DNA of 64,000 nt from an uncultured Actinomycetes bacterium (GCA_903825895.1 CAIKCI010000013.1:1-64000); one strand, 5' to 3'; counted from the stretch's first letter, positions 39,735 to 49,658 are shown. Translations and numbers: made by a program. The notes: generated by a model from the letters alone, not told the origin.

Positions 39735-40939
39735 GCGTTGAAGGCCAGACCCGCCCTACCTGGGTAGAAGTCGACCTTGATGCACTTCGCCACAACGCGG
39801 GCGAGGTGGCTTCACGGCTAGAGAACACCGCGCTCTGCGCGGTTGTGAAGGCCAACGGCTACGGCCACGGCCTTGTCGATGCTGGAATTGCGTTTCTTGA
39901 AGGTGGAGCGCAAGGACTGGCGGTTGCCCTCGTCGACGAGGGTCTTGAACTGCGCCAAGGCGGTGTCACCGCGCCAATTCTTTTGCTTTCGGAGCCGTCC
40001 CTCGATACGTTTAACGCGGTCTTTGCCGCAGTCCTCACGCCCACCTTGGCCACAGTTGCCGGTGTTCAAGCAGCCGCGGAGTCGGCCAAGACCATGGGAA
40101 GTATGAATCCCGTCCACGTCAAGGTGGATACCGGGATGTACCGCATGGGAGCACAACCCGATGAACTTGAAGCAGTCTTCAAGGAAATCGCTCGCTACCC
40201 CCAGTTGGTTCTTGAGGGCTTGTGGACACACTTTCCTGTGGCTGATGAGGAAGACGACGACAGTGTGCGCTTTACTGAATACCAAATTGAGCTCTTTGAT
40301 TCGGCAATTGACCAAGCCAGAGACCTTGGAGCAAATCCAACGGTCTTTCACATTGCCAACTCAGCGGGAACGATGGCCTACCCAGCTGCACGCCAATCGA
40401 TGGTCCGTTGTGGCCTAATTCTCTATGGGATTTATCCCAATGACGCAGTGCGAAAGGCCGCCTCACGCGAGGGGGCTCTCGATCTTCGACCGGCACTTTC
40501 GATTCGCTCGCGCGTCATTGCCGTGCGTGACCTTGAACAAGGCGCACGTCCAGCCTACGGACGCCGTCGTGCCCTGCCTGAAGCAGGTCGGGTTGTCACG
40601 GTTCCGATGGGTTACGCCGACGGGTACCCCCGCGCACTGTTCGCCGCCGGTCAAGAAGTGTTGATTGGTGGACGGCGTTTTCCCTTAGCGGGCATGGTGA
40701 CCATGGATCAGATTGTGGTTGATGTCGGTGATGCGCCGGTCAATGTCGGAGACGAAGTGGTGTTACTGGGAACCCAGGGGAGTGAAACAATTTCGGTCGA
40801 AGAGTGGGCTGAGCATCTCGCTACCATTCCCTGGGAAGTGGTCTGTGGCATTGGTGACCGCGTGCCGCGCCGTTATGTGGGAGCCAAAGCAGAGGCGCAG
40901 CCAAAACCCGCCCGCCGCTGGTGGCGGACCGGGAGATGA
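39731..40939 (+). CDS. alr: Alanine racemase
   Basis: Supplies D-alanine for peptidoglycan. It has 402 residues. The PLP lysine lies in CAVVKANGYGHG and the catalytic tyrosine in GYADGYPRAL. The substrate/dimer region MVRCGLILYGIYP is typical. The GTG start overlaps the nnr stop by 4 nt, with AAGGAGGAGCAAGC upstream. Confidence 0.96.
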   Translation: MSVEGQTRPTWVEVDLDALRHNAGEVASRLENTALCAVVKANGYGHGLVDAGIAFLEGGAQGLAVALVDEGLELRQGGVTAPILLLSEPSLDTFNAVFAAVLTPTLATVAGVQAAAESAKTMGSMNPVHVKVDTGMYRMGAQPDELEAVFKEIARYPQLVLEGLWTHFPVADEEDDDSVRFTEYQIELFDSAIDQARDLGANPTVFHIANSAGTMAYPAARQSMVRCGLILYGIYPNDAVRKAASREGALDLRPALSIRSRVIAVRDLEQGARPAYGRRRALPEAGRVVTVPMGYADGYPRALFAAGQEVLIGGRRFPLAGMVTMDQIVVDVGDAPVNVGDEVVLLGTQGSETISVEEWAEHLATIPWEVVCGIGDRVPRRYVGAKAEAQPKPARRWWRTGR

Positions 40940-41520
40940 GTCTGCTTCCTCAAGAGACCCTCAGCGAACTCTCAGAACGTGCCCAGACATGCACCGCATG
41001 CGCTCTGTCGCAGACGCGCACCAAGGTGGTTTTCGGCTCGGGCTCGCCAACTGCGTCTTTGGTGGTCCTCGGCGAAGGCCCTGGAGCCAAAGAAGACGAA
41101 CAAGGCCTGCCGTTTATTGGCCGCTCGGGGAACCTTCTCCAAGAGTTACTCCTTGAGGAACTCGGACTGGCGCGCGATGAGATTTACATCACGAATATGG
41201 TCAAATGCCGACCTCCCGAGAATCGCAATCCTGCACCTGAAGAACTTGATGCGTGTCGACCCTTTCTCCTCGGCCAACTCAAAGCCCTCAACCCTGTCGT
41301 CATTGTGACCCTTGGGAACTTTGCGACCAAGACCATGTTGGACACGAAGCATGGCATCACGACGCTCCGGGGCAAAACCTATCCTTCAACCCTCTGTGAC
41401 GCGCCAGTGGTCCCCACCTTTCATCCCGCCGCAGCACTTCGAGGTGGGCGTGACAAAATTGTTGCGATGCGCGAAGACTTGTTCTTGGTTAAAGGACTGC
41501 TTGAAAAGGCCGGTCGATGA
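40936..41520 (+). CDS. Family 4 uracil-DNA glycosylase (iron-sulphur)
   Basis: Removes uracil from DNA. It has 194 residues. The motif GEGPGAKEDEQGLPFIGRSG and the C-terminal TFHPAAALR match family 4. Four cysteines suitable for a 4Fe-4S cluster are present (CTAC near the N-terminus, KCRPPENR and ACRPF). The ATG at 40936 overlaps the alr stop (ATGA) and is preferred over a GTG five codons upstream. A udg between alr and tsaE is an unusual but plausible coupling of repair with the wall and tRNA genes. Confidence 0.93.
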   Translation: MSLLPQETLSELSERAQTCTACALSQTRTKVVFGSGSPTASLVVLGEGPGAKEDEQGLPFIGRSGNLLQELLLEELGLARDEIYITNMVKCRPPENRNPAPEELDACRPFLLGQLKALNPVVIVTLGNFATKTMLDTKHGITTLRGKTYPSTLCDAPVVPTFHPAAALRGGRDKIVAMREDLFLVKGLLEKAGR

Positions 41521-42011
41521 AACGCTCGGCAACAACGCACTCGGTCGAAGAGACCAGAGCATGGGGAGCAGCGCTAGCGACTTTATTAGAACCAGGCATG
41601 ACCGTCTTGCTCATTGGTGACTTGGGAGCCGGTAAGACAGCTCTCACGCAAGGGATCGCTGCGGGGCTTGGCATTGATCGCGCGGTGACGAGCCCAACCT
41701 TCACCATGGTTGCCTCCCATGAGGTCGACGGTCGGCGAGGAATCTCCACGCTTCTTCACGCTGATCTCTATCGAGTCGGCTCTGGTGTCGAAGCCGACGA
41801 CTTGGCACTTGGTGAACTGGTCGAGGAAGCGGCAGTTGCCGTCGTCGAGTGGGGAAATGTCGCTCCCGAGTTGGTGGGCCACGATCAACTCATCGTTACC
41901 TTGACGCAGGGAGAGGGCGATGAGGATCGGATCCTTGAACTGACTGATGAGCGCAACCTGTGTAACGAAAAGTTAGCTGGCGAAGCCTTTACGCCATGGG
42001 AGCATTCATGA
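41517..42011 (+). CDS. tsaE: tRNA t6A synthesis ATPase TsaE
   Basis: ATPase of the TsaB-TsaD-TsaE complex that attaches threonylcarbamoyl to A37 of tRNAs reading ANN codons. It has 164 residues. Walker A is GDLGAGKTALTQGIAAGLG; SPTFTMVASHEV and LHADLYRV are family motifs. It overlaps both neighbours by ATGA. Confidence 0.95.
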   Translation: MKRSATTHSVEETRAWGAALATLLEPGMTVLLIGDLGAGKTALTQGIAAGLGIDRAVTSPTFTMVASHEVDGRRGISTLLHADLYRVGSGVEADDLALGELVEEAAVAVVEWGNVAPELVGHDQLIVTLTQGEGDEDRILELTDERNLCNEKLAGEAFTPWEHS

Positions 42012-42703
42012 AGCTCCTCTGCATTGAAACAGCAACCCCCGCAGGGGCCGTGGCGATTGTGGTCGATGGAACGGTTCTTGGCGAACGGGTCGTAACGAAT
42101 GACCGCCAGCACACCGAGACGATCATCCCAGCGACCAAAGAACTCCTGGGTGGCGCCGAACTCACTCCAGGTGACCTTGATGGGATTGTTGTTGATGTTG
42201 GGCCTGGGCTGTTCACGGGATTGCGGGTAGGGATCGCTACGGCGCGCTCCCTGGCCTTTGCAACGGGCACGGTGCTCTATCCCGTCAGCAGCCTTGAGGT
42301 ATTGGCGAACGACCCAGCTCTCGCAAGCGTCGAGCAGATCGTGAGCGTGGTTGATGGTCGCCGGGGCGAGGTCTTTGTGCAGTCCTTCCGACGAGGGTCG
42401 TCGATTGAAGCGATCGATGAACCACGAGTCATGAAGCCTGAAGTTCTTCGCGTCGAGCTCGAGAGCCGCAGCGATGGCGTCACGCTCTCGGGGGACGGAG
42501 CAGAGCGTTATCGTTCATTCTTTGATGATCTGAAAAACATCTCACTTCTTTCGGTGCCGCTGCCCTCACCTTCGGTGGCTGGGAGCCTGGTTGAGCGAGG
42601 TGTCATCGGACCCGTCGCAAACCCGGCGGACCTGATGCCGATTTACCTAAGAGACCCTGACGCCATTGCGAACTTCACGGTGGCATGGTCGTCGACACCC
42701 TAA
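42008..42703 (+). CDS. tsaB: tRNA t6A synthesis protein TsaB
   Basis: Scaffold partner of TsaD. It has 231 residues: MKLLCIETATPAGAVAIVVD and VDVGPGLFTGLRVGIATARSLA. It lacks the iron-binding His pair of TsaD, as expected. The ATG at 42008 overlaps the tsaE stop; an ATG four codons upstream is in frame but inside tsaE. Confidence 0.95.
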   Translation: MKLLCIETATPAGAVAIVVDGTVLGERVVTNDRQHTETIIPATKELLGGAELTPGDLDGIVVDVGPGLFTGLRVGIATARSLAFATGTVLYPVSSLEVLANDPALASVEQIVSVVDGRRGEVFVQSFRRGSSIEAIDEPRVMKPEVLRVELESRSDGVTLSGDGAERYRSFFDDLKNISLLSVPLPSPSVAGSLVERGVIGPVANPADLMPIYLRDPDAIANFTVAWSSTP

Positions 42704-43200
42704 TGAGCGGCATAGAGATTCTGCCGCTGGTGAAGCGCGATTTGAAACGGATCGTCGAGATTGAAAAAGAATCCTTTCCTGAACCGTGGTCGATGACGGT
42801 ACTGCGTAGCGAGATCGAGGCGGGTGAGTCTCGCCGCTATACCAAAGCTGTTCTTGACGGAGAACTCGTGGGATATCTCGGATTGATGTTCGTCGACGAT
42901 GAAGTCCATATCAACACCTTGGCCGTTGTGGCTGAGCACCGTCAGCATGGCATTGCGTCACGGCTTCTTCTTGATGGTATTGATGCTGGACTCGATCGTG
43001 GTGCTCGCCACGCAACCTTGGAGGTGGCGGTGTCGAACGCCGCCGCCCAAGCGTTGTATCGAAGCTTTGGATTAGCGCCAGTAGGGCTGCGTCGCGGCTA
43101 CTACGCCAAAGGTGAAGATGCGATTGTGATGTGGGCGAGAGACCTTGATGCTCCACAAGAAGTTACGCGTCGAACCGCCATCAAAGAGTCCCTAGGCTAA
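42703..43200 (+). CDS. rimI: Ribosomal-protein-S18-alanine N-acetyltransferase family
   Basis: GNAT-fold acetyltransferase of 165 residues. IEKESFPEPWSMTVLRSEIE, the acetyl-CoA loop VAEHRQHGIASRLLLDG and ARHATLEVAVSNAAAQALYRSFGL match RimI. Its place between tsaB and tsaD is typical of actinobacteria, where rimI and tsaD may also be fused. The ATG at 42703 overlaps the tsaB TAA; an ATG at 42685 is possible. Confidence 0.93.
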   Translation: MSGIEILPLVKRDLKRIVEIEKESFPEPWSMTVLRSEIEAGESRRYTKAVLDGELVGYLGLMFVDDEVHINTLAVVAEHRQHGIASRLLLDGIDAGLDRGARHATLEVAVSNAAAQALYRSFGLAPVGLRRGYYAKGEDAIVMWARDLDAPQEVTRRTAIKESLG

Positions 43201-43204
43201 GTCC

Positions 43205-44224
43205 ATGGATGCGCTCGCACTCTTAGCGATTGAGACGAGTTGTGATGAGACGGCTGCTGCTGTGGTGACTGAGGACCTTCACGTCCTCTCGTCAGTGATC
43301 TCCTCGCAAATTGAACTCCACGCAGCCTTCGGGGGCGTTGTTCCTGAAATCGCCGGTCGTGCGCATGTGGCACTGCTTGAACCAGTCGTTGCTGAAGCCC
43401 TCGAGCGAGCGAATCGATCAGCAGGCGATCCTCGGATCGCCGCCATTGCCGTGACCTCAGGTCCGGGACTTGTCGGTTCGCTCTTGGTCGGCCTCTCGGG
43501 GGCGAAAGCATTGGCCTATGCGTGGGACGTTCCTTTTGTTGGCGTGAACCACTTGGAGGGGCACCTTTTTGCTGCGCAACTAGAGTCCGAAGCACTGAGT
43601 CCGCCCTATGTGACGCTGTTGGTTTCTGGTGGGCACACCATGCTGATCGCCACCTTGGGTCCTGGTGACTATCGCCTGATGGGCCAAAGCATCGACGATG
43701 CCGCAGGCGAGGCCTACGACAAGGTGGCTCGTTATTGCGGATTGGGATATCCGGGTGGCCCTGCGATTGACCAGCTCGCAGGCGAAGGTGATCCAAAAGC
43801 GCTGAAACTCCCGCGGGCCATGAAAGCCGAGGGCTTTGATTTCTCTTTTTCCGGATTGAAGACGTCGGTTATCCGCTCAATTGAGAAGGATCCTTCTCTC
43901 GCCGTTGCTGACGTTGCCGCAAGTTTTCAAGCAGCCGTGGTCGATGTGTTAGTCACCAAGGCGATGCGTGCCGTTGAGGCCATTGACGCAACAGCGATCG
44001 TTCTCGGCGGCGGAGTAGCGGCAAATTCGTCACTCCGACAAGCCATCAGTGAAGCCGCTGTTGAGGCAGGGGTGCGATGCGCGTTGCCCTCATTGACGAT
44101 GTGTACCGATAATGCCGCCATGATTGGTGCGGCAGGGTGGTATCGCTTCCGAAGCTTCGGCAGTGATCCGTTCACGCTGAGTGCTAACCCATCCCTCTCA
44201 CTAGAACTGGAGCACCTTTCATGA
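43205..44224 (+). CDS. tsaD: tRNA N6-threonylcarbamoyladenosine synthase TsaD
   Basis: Catalytic subunit of t6A formation. It has 339 residues. The metal-binding His pair is in NHLEGHLFAA, and IETSCDETAAAVV, GGVVPEIAGRAH and LLVSGGHTML are the ASKHA/Kae1 motifs. With tsaE and tsaB it completes the three-protein complex. The tsaC/sua5 partner that makes threonylcarbamoyl-AMP is not in the window. Confidence 0.96.
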   Translation: MDALALLAIETSCDETAAAVVTEDLHVLSSVISSQIELHAAFGGVVPEIAGRAHVALLEPVVAEALERANRSAGDPRIAAIAVTSGPGLVGSLLVGLSGAKALAYAWDVPFVGVNHLEGHLFAAQLESEALSPPYVTLLVSGGHTMLIATLGPGDYRLMGQSIDDAAGEAYDKVARYCGLGYPGGPAIDQLAGEGDPKALKLPRAMKAEGFDFSFSGLKTSVIRSIEKDPSLAVADVAASFQAAVVDVLVTKAMRAVEAIDATAIVLGGGVAANSSLRQAISEAAVEAGVRCALPSLTMCTDNAAMIGAAGWYRFRSFGSDPFTLSANPSLSLELEHLS

Positions 44225-44844
44225 GTTTTTCCAAACCGCGTTGGATCCCCTTAGACGAGAACACCCTTCATCCCAATCCCTTTACTCAGTTTGAGTTGTG
44301 GTGGGCTGAAGCCGTTGACGTGGTGCGTGAACCTGAGGCAATTTGTGTTGCCACAGCCGATGCAAGCGGCCAACCCCGGGCCCGTATGGTGTTATTGCGA
44401 GGGCGCGACGAGCGAGGGTTTTGTTTCTACACAAACTATGAAAGCCGCAAAGGCGAAGATTTAGAAGAGAACCCAAGGGCATCGCTGCTTTGGTATGTCG
44501 AGCCCCTGGGGCGGCAAGTGCGCATCGAGGGAAACGTTGAAAAGGTGAGCATCGAAGAGTCTGATGCATATTTTGCTGATCGCCCCCGAGGCCACCAGCT
44601 CGGCGCGCATGCTTCACAACAGAGTCGACCCATTGAGAGTAGGTCGGCGCTGCAAGATGCCGTTGACGTGGTTGGTGGAACGTTTGAGGGCAAGGATGTG
44701 CCTCGGCCGAACCATTGGGGCGGCTATCGAATTGTGCCGACGTTCTTCGAGTTTTGGCAACACCGCGAAGATCGAATCCACGACCGGGTTTTCTATACAC
44801 CCCAAGGTAATGGGACCTGGAACCTGAAACGTCATCAGCCGTAA
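44221..44844 (+). CDS. pdxH: Pyridoxine 5'-phosphate oxidase
   Basis: FMN enzyme that makes pyridoxal 5'-phosphate. It has 207 residues: PRARMVLLRGRDERGFCFYT, NYESRKGEDLEENPRASLLW and the C-terminal RIHDRVFYTPQGNGTWNLKR. The ATG overlaps the tsaD stop. Supplying PLP fits the neighbouring alr. Confidence 0.94.
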   Translation: MSFSKPRWIPLDENTLHPNPFTQFELWWAEAVDVVREPEAICVATADASGQPRARMVLLRGRDERGFCFYTNYESRKGEDLEENPRASLLWYVEPLGRQVRIEGNVEKVSIEESDAYFADRPRGHQLGAHASQQSRPIESRSALQDAVDVVGGTFEGKDVPRPNHWGGYRIVPTFFEFWQHREDRIHDRVFYTPQGNGTWNLKRHQP

Positions 44845-44848
44845 AACC

Positions 44849-44876
44849 TTGGAAGCGCCTTGAGGTTCGCTAGTGT
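44849..44876 (+). promoter_or_regulatory. Promoter of the RDD gene
   Basis: TTGGAA, a 16-bp spacer and TAGTGT, in the 62-bp gap after pdxH. A leader of about 24 nt follows. Confidence 0.35.
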
Positions 44877-44906
44877 GAAGGGCACGCTCGAGGAACGGAG
44901 TTAGTC

Positions 44907-45584
44907 ATGGCATTTTGTGCGAAGTGTGGACAACAGAGCTCTGGCGGTGAAAACTTCTGCGGGAACTGTGGGACGGCGCTCGGCGTCGTAGCCGAACCAG
45001 CCCCTGATCCATCTGGGACGGCAAGTGCACTGCCGAAGGCTCCACCTTTTGACGCCAGTGCAACTGCAAACGCCAACGCCGTCACCCACGCCAACGCTAA
45101 GACGATTCCTGGCCCTGACGGGCAGACCTACACTTTGGCAAAGTACGGCTCGCGTTTTGGTGGGTATCTCCTTGACGGTTTGATTGTCGGAGTGGGCTCG
45201 TTCGTCATCTTTTTCGTGCTGGCGTTGACGCGAGTTGCGCTTTTGAGCGTCCTTGGCTTTTTGATTCTTTTGAGCGCGAACTTCTTTTACGGGTGGTTGA
45301 TGATTGCCAAACGAGGCGGTCAGACAATTGGAATGCGCGCCGCCAAGATTAAAGCGGTAAACGCCCTCGATGGAGGCCCTTTGTCGATGAAGCGAGCAGC
45401 TGGGCGATCAGCGGCTGCCTATCTCTTTAGCGTTCTCGGTGTGGTCTCACTTTCATTGGCACCGATTCTCGACCTCCTCTGGCCACTTTGGGACGAAAAG
45501 ATTCAGACCATTCACGACAAAATGGCATCAACCATTGTTGTCTATGTCGACGACCGACCGACAACCGTCACGTTCCCGAACTAG
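44907..45584 (+). CDS. RDD family membrane protein with N-terminal zinc ribbon
   Basis: 225 residues. The N-terminus is a double CxxC zinc ribbon (CAKC and CGNC within the first 21 residues), followed by an Ala/Pro-rich linker. The RDD domain follows, with SRFGGYLLDGLIVGVGSFVI, three or four hydrophobic spans and KRGGQTIGMRAAKIKAVNA. RDD proteins are membrane proteins of mostly unknown function; some act in transport or envelope stress. A second RDD gene follows. The ribbon-plus-RDD architecture is known but uncharacterised. Confidence 0.85.
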   Translation: MAFCAKCGQQSSGGENFCGNCGTALGVVAEPAPDPSGTASALPKAPPFDASATANANAVTHANAKTIPGPDGQTYTLAKYGSRFGGYLLDGLIVGVGSFVIFFVLALTRVALLSVLGFLILLSANFFYGWLMIAKRGGQTIGMRAAKIKAVNALDGGPLSMKRAAGRSAAAYLFSVLGVVSLSLAPILDLLWPLWDEKIQTIHDKMASTIVVYVDDRPTTVTFPN

Positions 45585-45681
45585 CTCTGGCTGACACGAC
45601 CGAGGCCAAGTCCGGCGATGGCGCGCCAAACGAGGCTGACGCCGCCGCTAGGGTTGGTGGTGAACGGTTGAGGAGTCGCTA

Positions 45682-46227
45682 ATGGATGATGTCAATCCCA
45701 GAGAAGGGGACTTGCCGAGTCCGGTCGACCCCGTAGATCCTCCACCCTCCTCAGATCAGTCGGCCTACACGCCTCCTACGTGGGACGTCCCTGATTCCGA
45801 GGCCACCGAAACGTCGGGCCAGTATGCCGGGTACGGATGGCGGGTTCTGGGCTACTTGATCGACGCAATCATCCTGGGAGCGGTCCTGGGTATTGCCTCT
45901 CGACTGTTATCGCTGGGTGTCTACGGCGACTTTGCGGTCGGCTTTGTGTTGCGGGGGCTTTATGCGGGAATTCTGATTGCCTCATGGCGTGGTCAGACTC
46001 TTGGAATGCGCGTGGCCAAAGTTGTCTGTGTTGACGCGGCGACACGAGGACCAGTGCCACTTGCTCAATCAATGATTCGAGCTTTTAGCGCTGAACTCTT
46101 CGCGGCGATCAGCCTGTTTGGTCTCGTCGGGTCTCTCGCACAGTTGACTGACTTCGTCTGGCCAATTTGGGACAAGATGAATCAGACGCTGCACGACAAG
46201 ATCGGTCGCACAGTCGTTCTTCGTTAA
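45682..46227 (+). CDS. RDD family membrane protein
   Basis: 181 residues. A Pro/Ser-rich acidic N-terminus (about 45 residues) precedes an RDD domain with YAGYGWRVLGYLIDAIILGA and RGQTLGMRVAKVVCVDA, the same layout as the gene upstream but without its zinc ribbon. The two probably arose by duplication. The function is unknown. Its 3' end overlaps the convergent dehydrogenase by 4 bp. Confidence 0.85.
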   Translation: MDDVNPREGDLPSPVDPVDPPPSSDQSAYTPPTWDVPDSEATETSGQYAGYGWRVLGYLIDAIILGAVLGIASRLLSLGVYGDFAVGFVLRGLYAGILIASWRGQTLGMRVAKVVCVDAATRGPVPLAQSMIRAFSAELFAAISLFGLVGSLAQLTDFVWPIWDKMNQTLHDKIGRTVVLR

Positions 46228-47132
46228 ATACCGCTAACGGCGGTTAAGCCCCCGTCGACGACAAGGCTGGCACCGGTAATAAAACTTGCTTCATCTGAAA
46301 GCAAGAAACGCACTGACTTTGCGATATCGGAAGGATCTGCCAGTCGCAGAAGTGGCGTACGGGCTTCGAGATTCTCACGCACTCCATCAATCGCCAAGAG
46401 TGGCGCAAGCAGTGGCGTGTCAACGGCGCCCGGACAGATTGAGTTCACGCGTACCCCACTTGGCCCCAAGGTATGGGCGGCCGAACGCGTGAGGCCTAAG
46501 AGTCCCGCTTTAGATGCGGCATACCCTGGCAAGAATGTGTGGCCAAAGAACGCCTCAATCGACGAGAGGTAGACAATGGCCGAGCCCGGGCCGTTTTCGA
46601 TCAAGGAAGGGGCAAGTTGCTTTGTCAGAATCGCGGCGGCACGCAAGTTGATGTCCATCACCTTGTCCCACGCCTCATCGTCCATGTCGGTGATCATGCA
46701 GGCGCCATCAATTCCTGCTGCGTGCACCAAGCCACCGATCGGGCCGCACACATTGGCGGACGACACAATCGCTTCGGCGAAGGTGGAGGAGTCGGCGACA
46801 TCCAACGTGACCGCATGGGCCCTGACGCTGTGGCGGCTGCGGCAAAGCGCCGCCACGCGCTCTGCACCCTCGTCATTGCGGTCCCAAATGGCGACCGGTC
46901 GTCCTGCTTCGGCCAAAGCCAAGGCGCAGGCTTCGCCGATGCCACTGGCTCCTCCGGTCACCACGACGGCGGAGCTGGGGTGACCTAAATGGGGCCAGGG
47001 GGCCCTGCGGGGGGCCACACGCCTGGTGCGCGCCGGTGCTCCATAGGCATTGGGTTTCTTTTTGATGACTCCCCGAGGCCGAGCTGGTTTGGCAGCAGTT
47101 TTCTTTGTCTTTGTGGGCTTCGCAGTGGCCAT
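46224..47132 (-). CDS. Short-chain dehydrogenase/reductase with a basic N-terminal extension
   Basis: 302 residues if the ATG at 47132 is used. The classical SDR core starts near residue 56 with VVVTGGASGIGEACALALAE. The catalytic Ser, Tyr and Lys lie in YLSSIEAFF and YAASKAG. The C-terminus has DEASFITGASLVVDGGLTAV. The first 50 residues are rich in Lys, Arg, Pro and Ala (TKTKKTAAKPARPRGVIKKK), not part of the SDR fold. The substrate is unknown. An upstream start at 47207 would run into the groES operator and is less likely. Confidence 0.88.
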   Translation of the reverse strand: MATAKPTKTKKTAAKPARPRGVIKKKPNAYGAPARTRRVAPRRAPWPHLGHPSSAVVVTGGASGIGEACALALAEAGRPVAIWDRNDEGAERVAALCRSRHSVRAHAVTLDVADSSTFAEAIVSSANVCGPIGGLVHAAGIDGACMITDMDDEAWDKVMDINLRAAAILTKQLAPSLIENGPGSAIVYLSSIEAFFGHTFLPGYAASKAGLLGLTRSAAHTLGPSGVRVNSICPGAVDTPLLAPLLAIDGVRENLEARTPLLRLADPSDIAKSVRFLLSDEASFITGASLVVDGGLTAVSGI

Positions 47133-47200
47133 GGTTTCCCTTTGGTCGATGGGCTTCCTTGAGACTACCGAGAAGGCTGAGGAGGGAGTGGCGATGCTGG

Positions 47201-47256
47201 TTGGCACTCTCCGCGTTAGTCTGCTAAAGTTGGCAGTCTAAAGGTTAGAGTGCCAA
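47201..47256 (+). promoter_or_regulatory. groES promoter with tandem CIRCE-like operators
   Basis: Two inverted repeats match the HrcA operator CIRCE (9-nt arms, 9-nt spacer). The downstream copy (47230-47256) has arms TTGGCAGTC and GAGTGCCAA, one mismatch. The upstream copy (47201-47227) has TTGGCACTC and GTCTGCTAA, about 7/9 matched. The -35 TTGGCA (47201-47206) and extended -10 TGC-TAAAGT (47225-47230, 18-bp spacer) overlap the first copy. HrcA binding would block RNA polymerase; heat shock would relieve it. The hrcA gene is not in this window. Confidence 0.75.
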
Positions 47257-47278
47257 TAGACCCCAAGGAGTAGTACCA

Positions 47279-47572
47279 ATGAACCTGAACCCCCTCGACG
47301 ACCGCATTGTGGTCCGACCAAACGAATCTGAAGAGAAGACCGCTTCAGGCCTGGTCATTCCTGACACCGCCAAGGAGAAGCCCCAACAGGGTGAAGTCCT
47401 TGCCGTTGGCCCAGGACGCCGTGCTGAAAGCACCGGTGAGATCATTCCGCTTGACGTCAAAGTTGGCGACACCGTCGTCTATTCAAAGTACGGCGGCACC
47501 GAGATTGCCGTGGACGGTGAGGACCTGTTGATCCTCACAGGCCGTGACGTCCTCGCCAAAGTTTCTAAGTAA
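47279..47572 (+). CDS. groES: Co-chaperonin GroES
   Basis: 97 residues, forming the lid of the GroEL cage. [31 protein letters not shown] includes the mobile loop, and [21 protein letters not shown] is typical. AAGGAG lies 10 nt before the ATG. groEL follows 87 bp downstream. Confidence 0.97.
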   Translation: MNLNPLDDRIVVRPNESEEKTASGLVIPDTAKEKPQQGEVLAVGPGRRAESTGEIIPLDVKVGDTVVYSKYGGTEIAVDGEDLLILTGRDVLAKVSK

Positions 47573-47641
47573 CCATCACCTCTTGCACTGAGAGGGCAGT
47601 CTCGTACCCCCTTTCGGGGCTGTCCGACCAGTGCGACCTAA

Positions 47642-49309
<1,668 letters not shown>

Positions 49310-49338
49310 CCCACACTCTTTTGAGTGTTGTTCTGACA

Positions 49339-49384
49339 CTGGCCGGGTCGCTTCTCATGAGGGGGGTGACCCGGCCAGTTTTTT
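49339..49384 (+). terminator. groEL Rho-independent terminator
   Basis: An 11-bp perfect stem (CTGGCCGGGTC with GACCCGGCCAG) with an 18-nt loop, then six T residues (49379-49384). This is the strongest terminator in the window and ends the groESL transcript. Confidence 0.9.
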
Positions 49385-49599
49385 GTCACCAGCGTTCTTC
49401 CCGCAGGGACGCTCCTGAGTCATCACTACTGCTCAGACGCTTGATGAGGTCATCGAGAATACGCATGAAGCAATCCCGTTTTAGTTTGAAGGAATGCGAC
49501 TGCCCGGCGATCAACTCCCTGAGCCGCTTCCTTTTGTGAAGACAATTCGGGTTGCTTGTTCCTACCAAGCCGCCCGGCGACAGCGTGTTGTCGTTCATT

Positions 49600-49629
49600 A
49601 TGTTGGCGAACACCATGTTGGCGAACACC
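49600..49629 (+). repeat. 15-bp direct tandem repeat, two copies
   Basis: ATGTTGGCGAACACC occurs twice back to back, 30 bp before the Nudix gene. Each copy holds TTGGCG, the -35 hexamer used at rplJ, rplC and infA. Confidence 0.8.
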
Positions 49630-49647
49630 ATTGTCATGGTCTCTCGG

Positions 49648-49653
49648 TAGGAT
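49648..49653 (+). promoter_or_regulatory. Candidate leaderless promoter of the Nudix gene
   Basis: TAGGAT lies 5 bp before the GTG start. A transcript from it would begin at or next to the start codon. No clear -35 and only a weak Shine-Dalgarno-like AGGATGAG are present. Confidence 0.3.
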
Positions 49654-49658
49654 GAGAC

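Larger units (their letters stand above)
49385..49658. other. groEL-Nudix intergenic region
   Basis: No well-supported gene. A minus-strand frame of 96 codons (49386-49676) contains a basic stretch HKRKRLRELIAGQSHSFKLK and an acidic/Ser end (KRLSSSDDSGASLREERW), but no Shine-Dalgarno stands before any of its ATGs, and its N-terminal part comes from the tandem repeat at 49600-49629. It overlaps the first codons of the Nudix gene. It may be a decayed or lineage-specific small gene. Confidence 0.3.

Noticed and set aside
45488-45682. 64-codon frame between the two RDD genes
   Set aside because: It overlaps the 3' end of the first RDD gene out of frame and contains no known motif.
49321-49539. 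72-codon plus-strand frame after groEL
   Set aside because: It begins inside the groEL terminator hairpin and has no Shine-Dalgarno.
49600-49629. Possible CRISPR repeat
   Set aside because: Only two direct copies without spacers, and no cas genes nearby.
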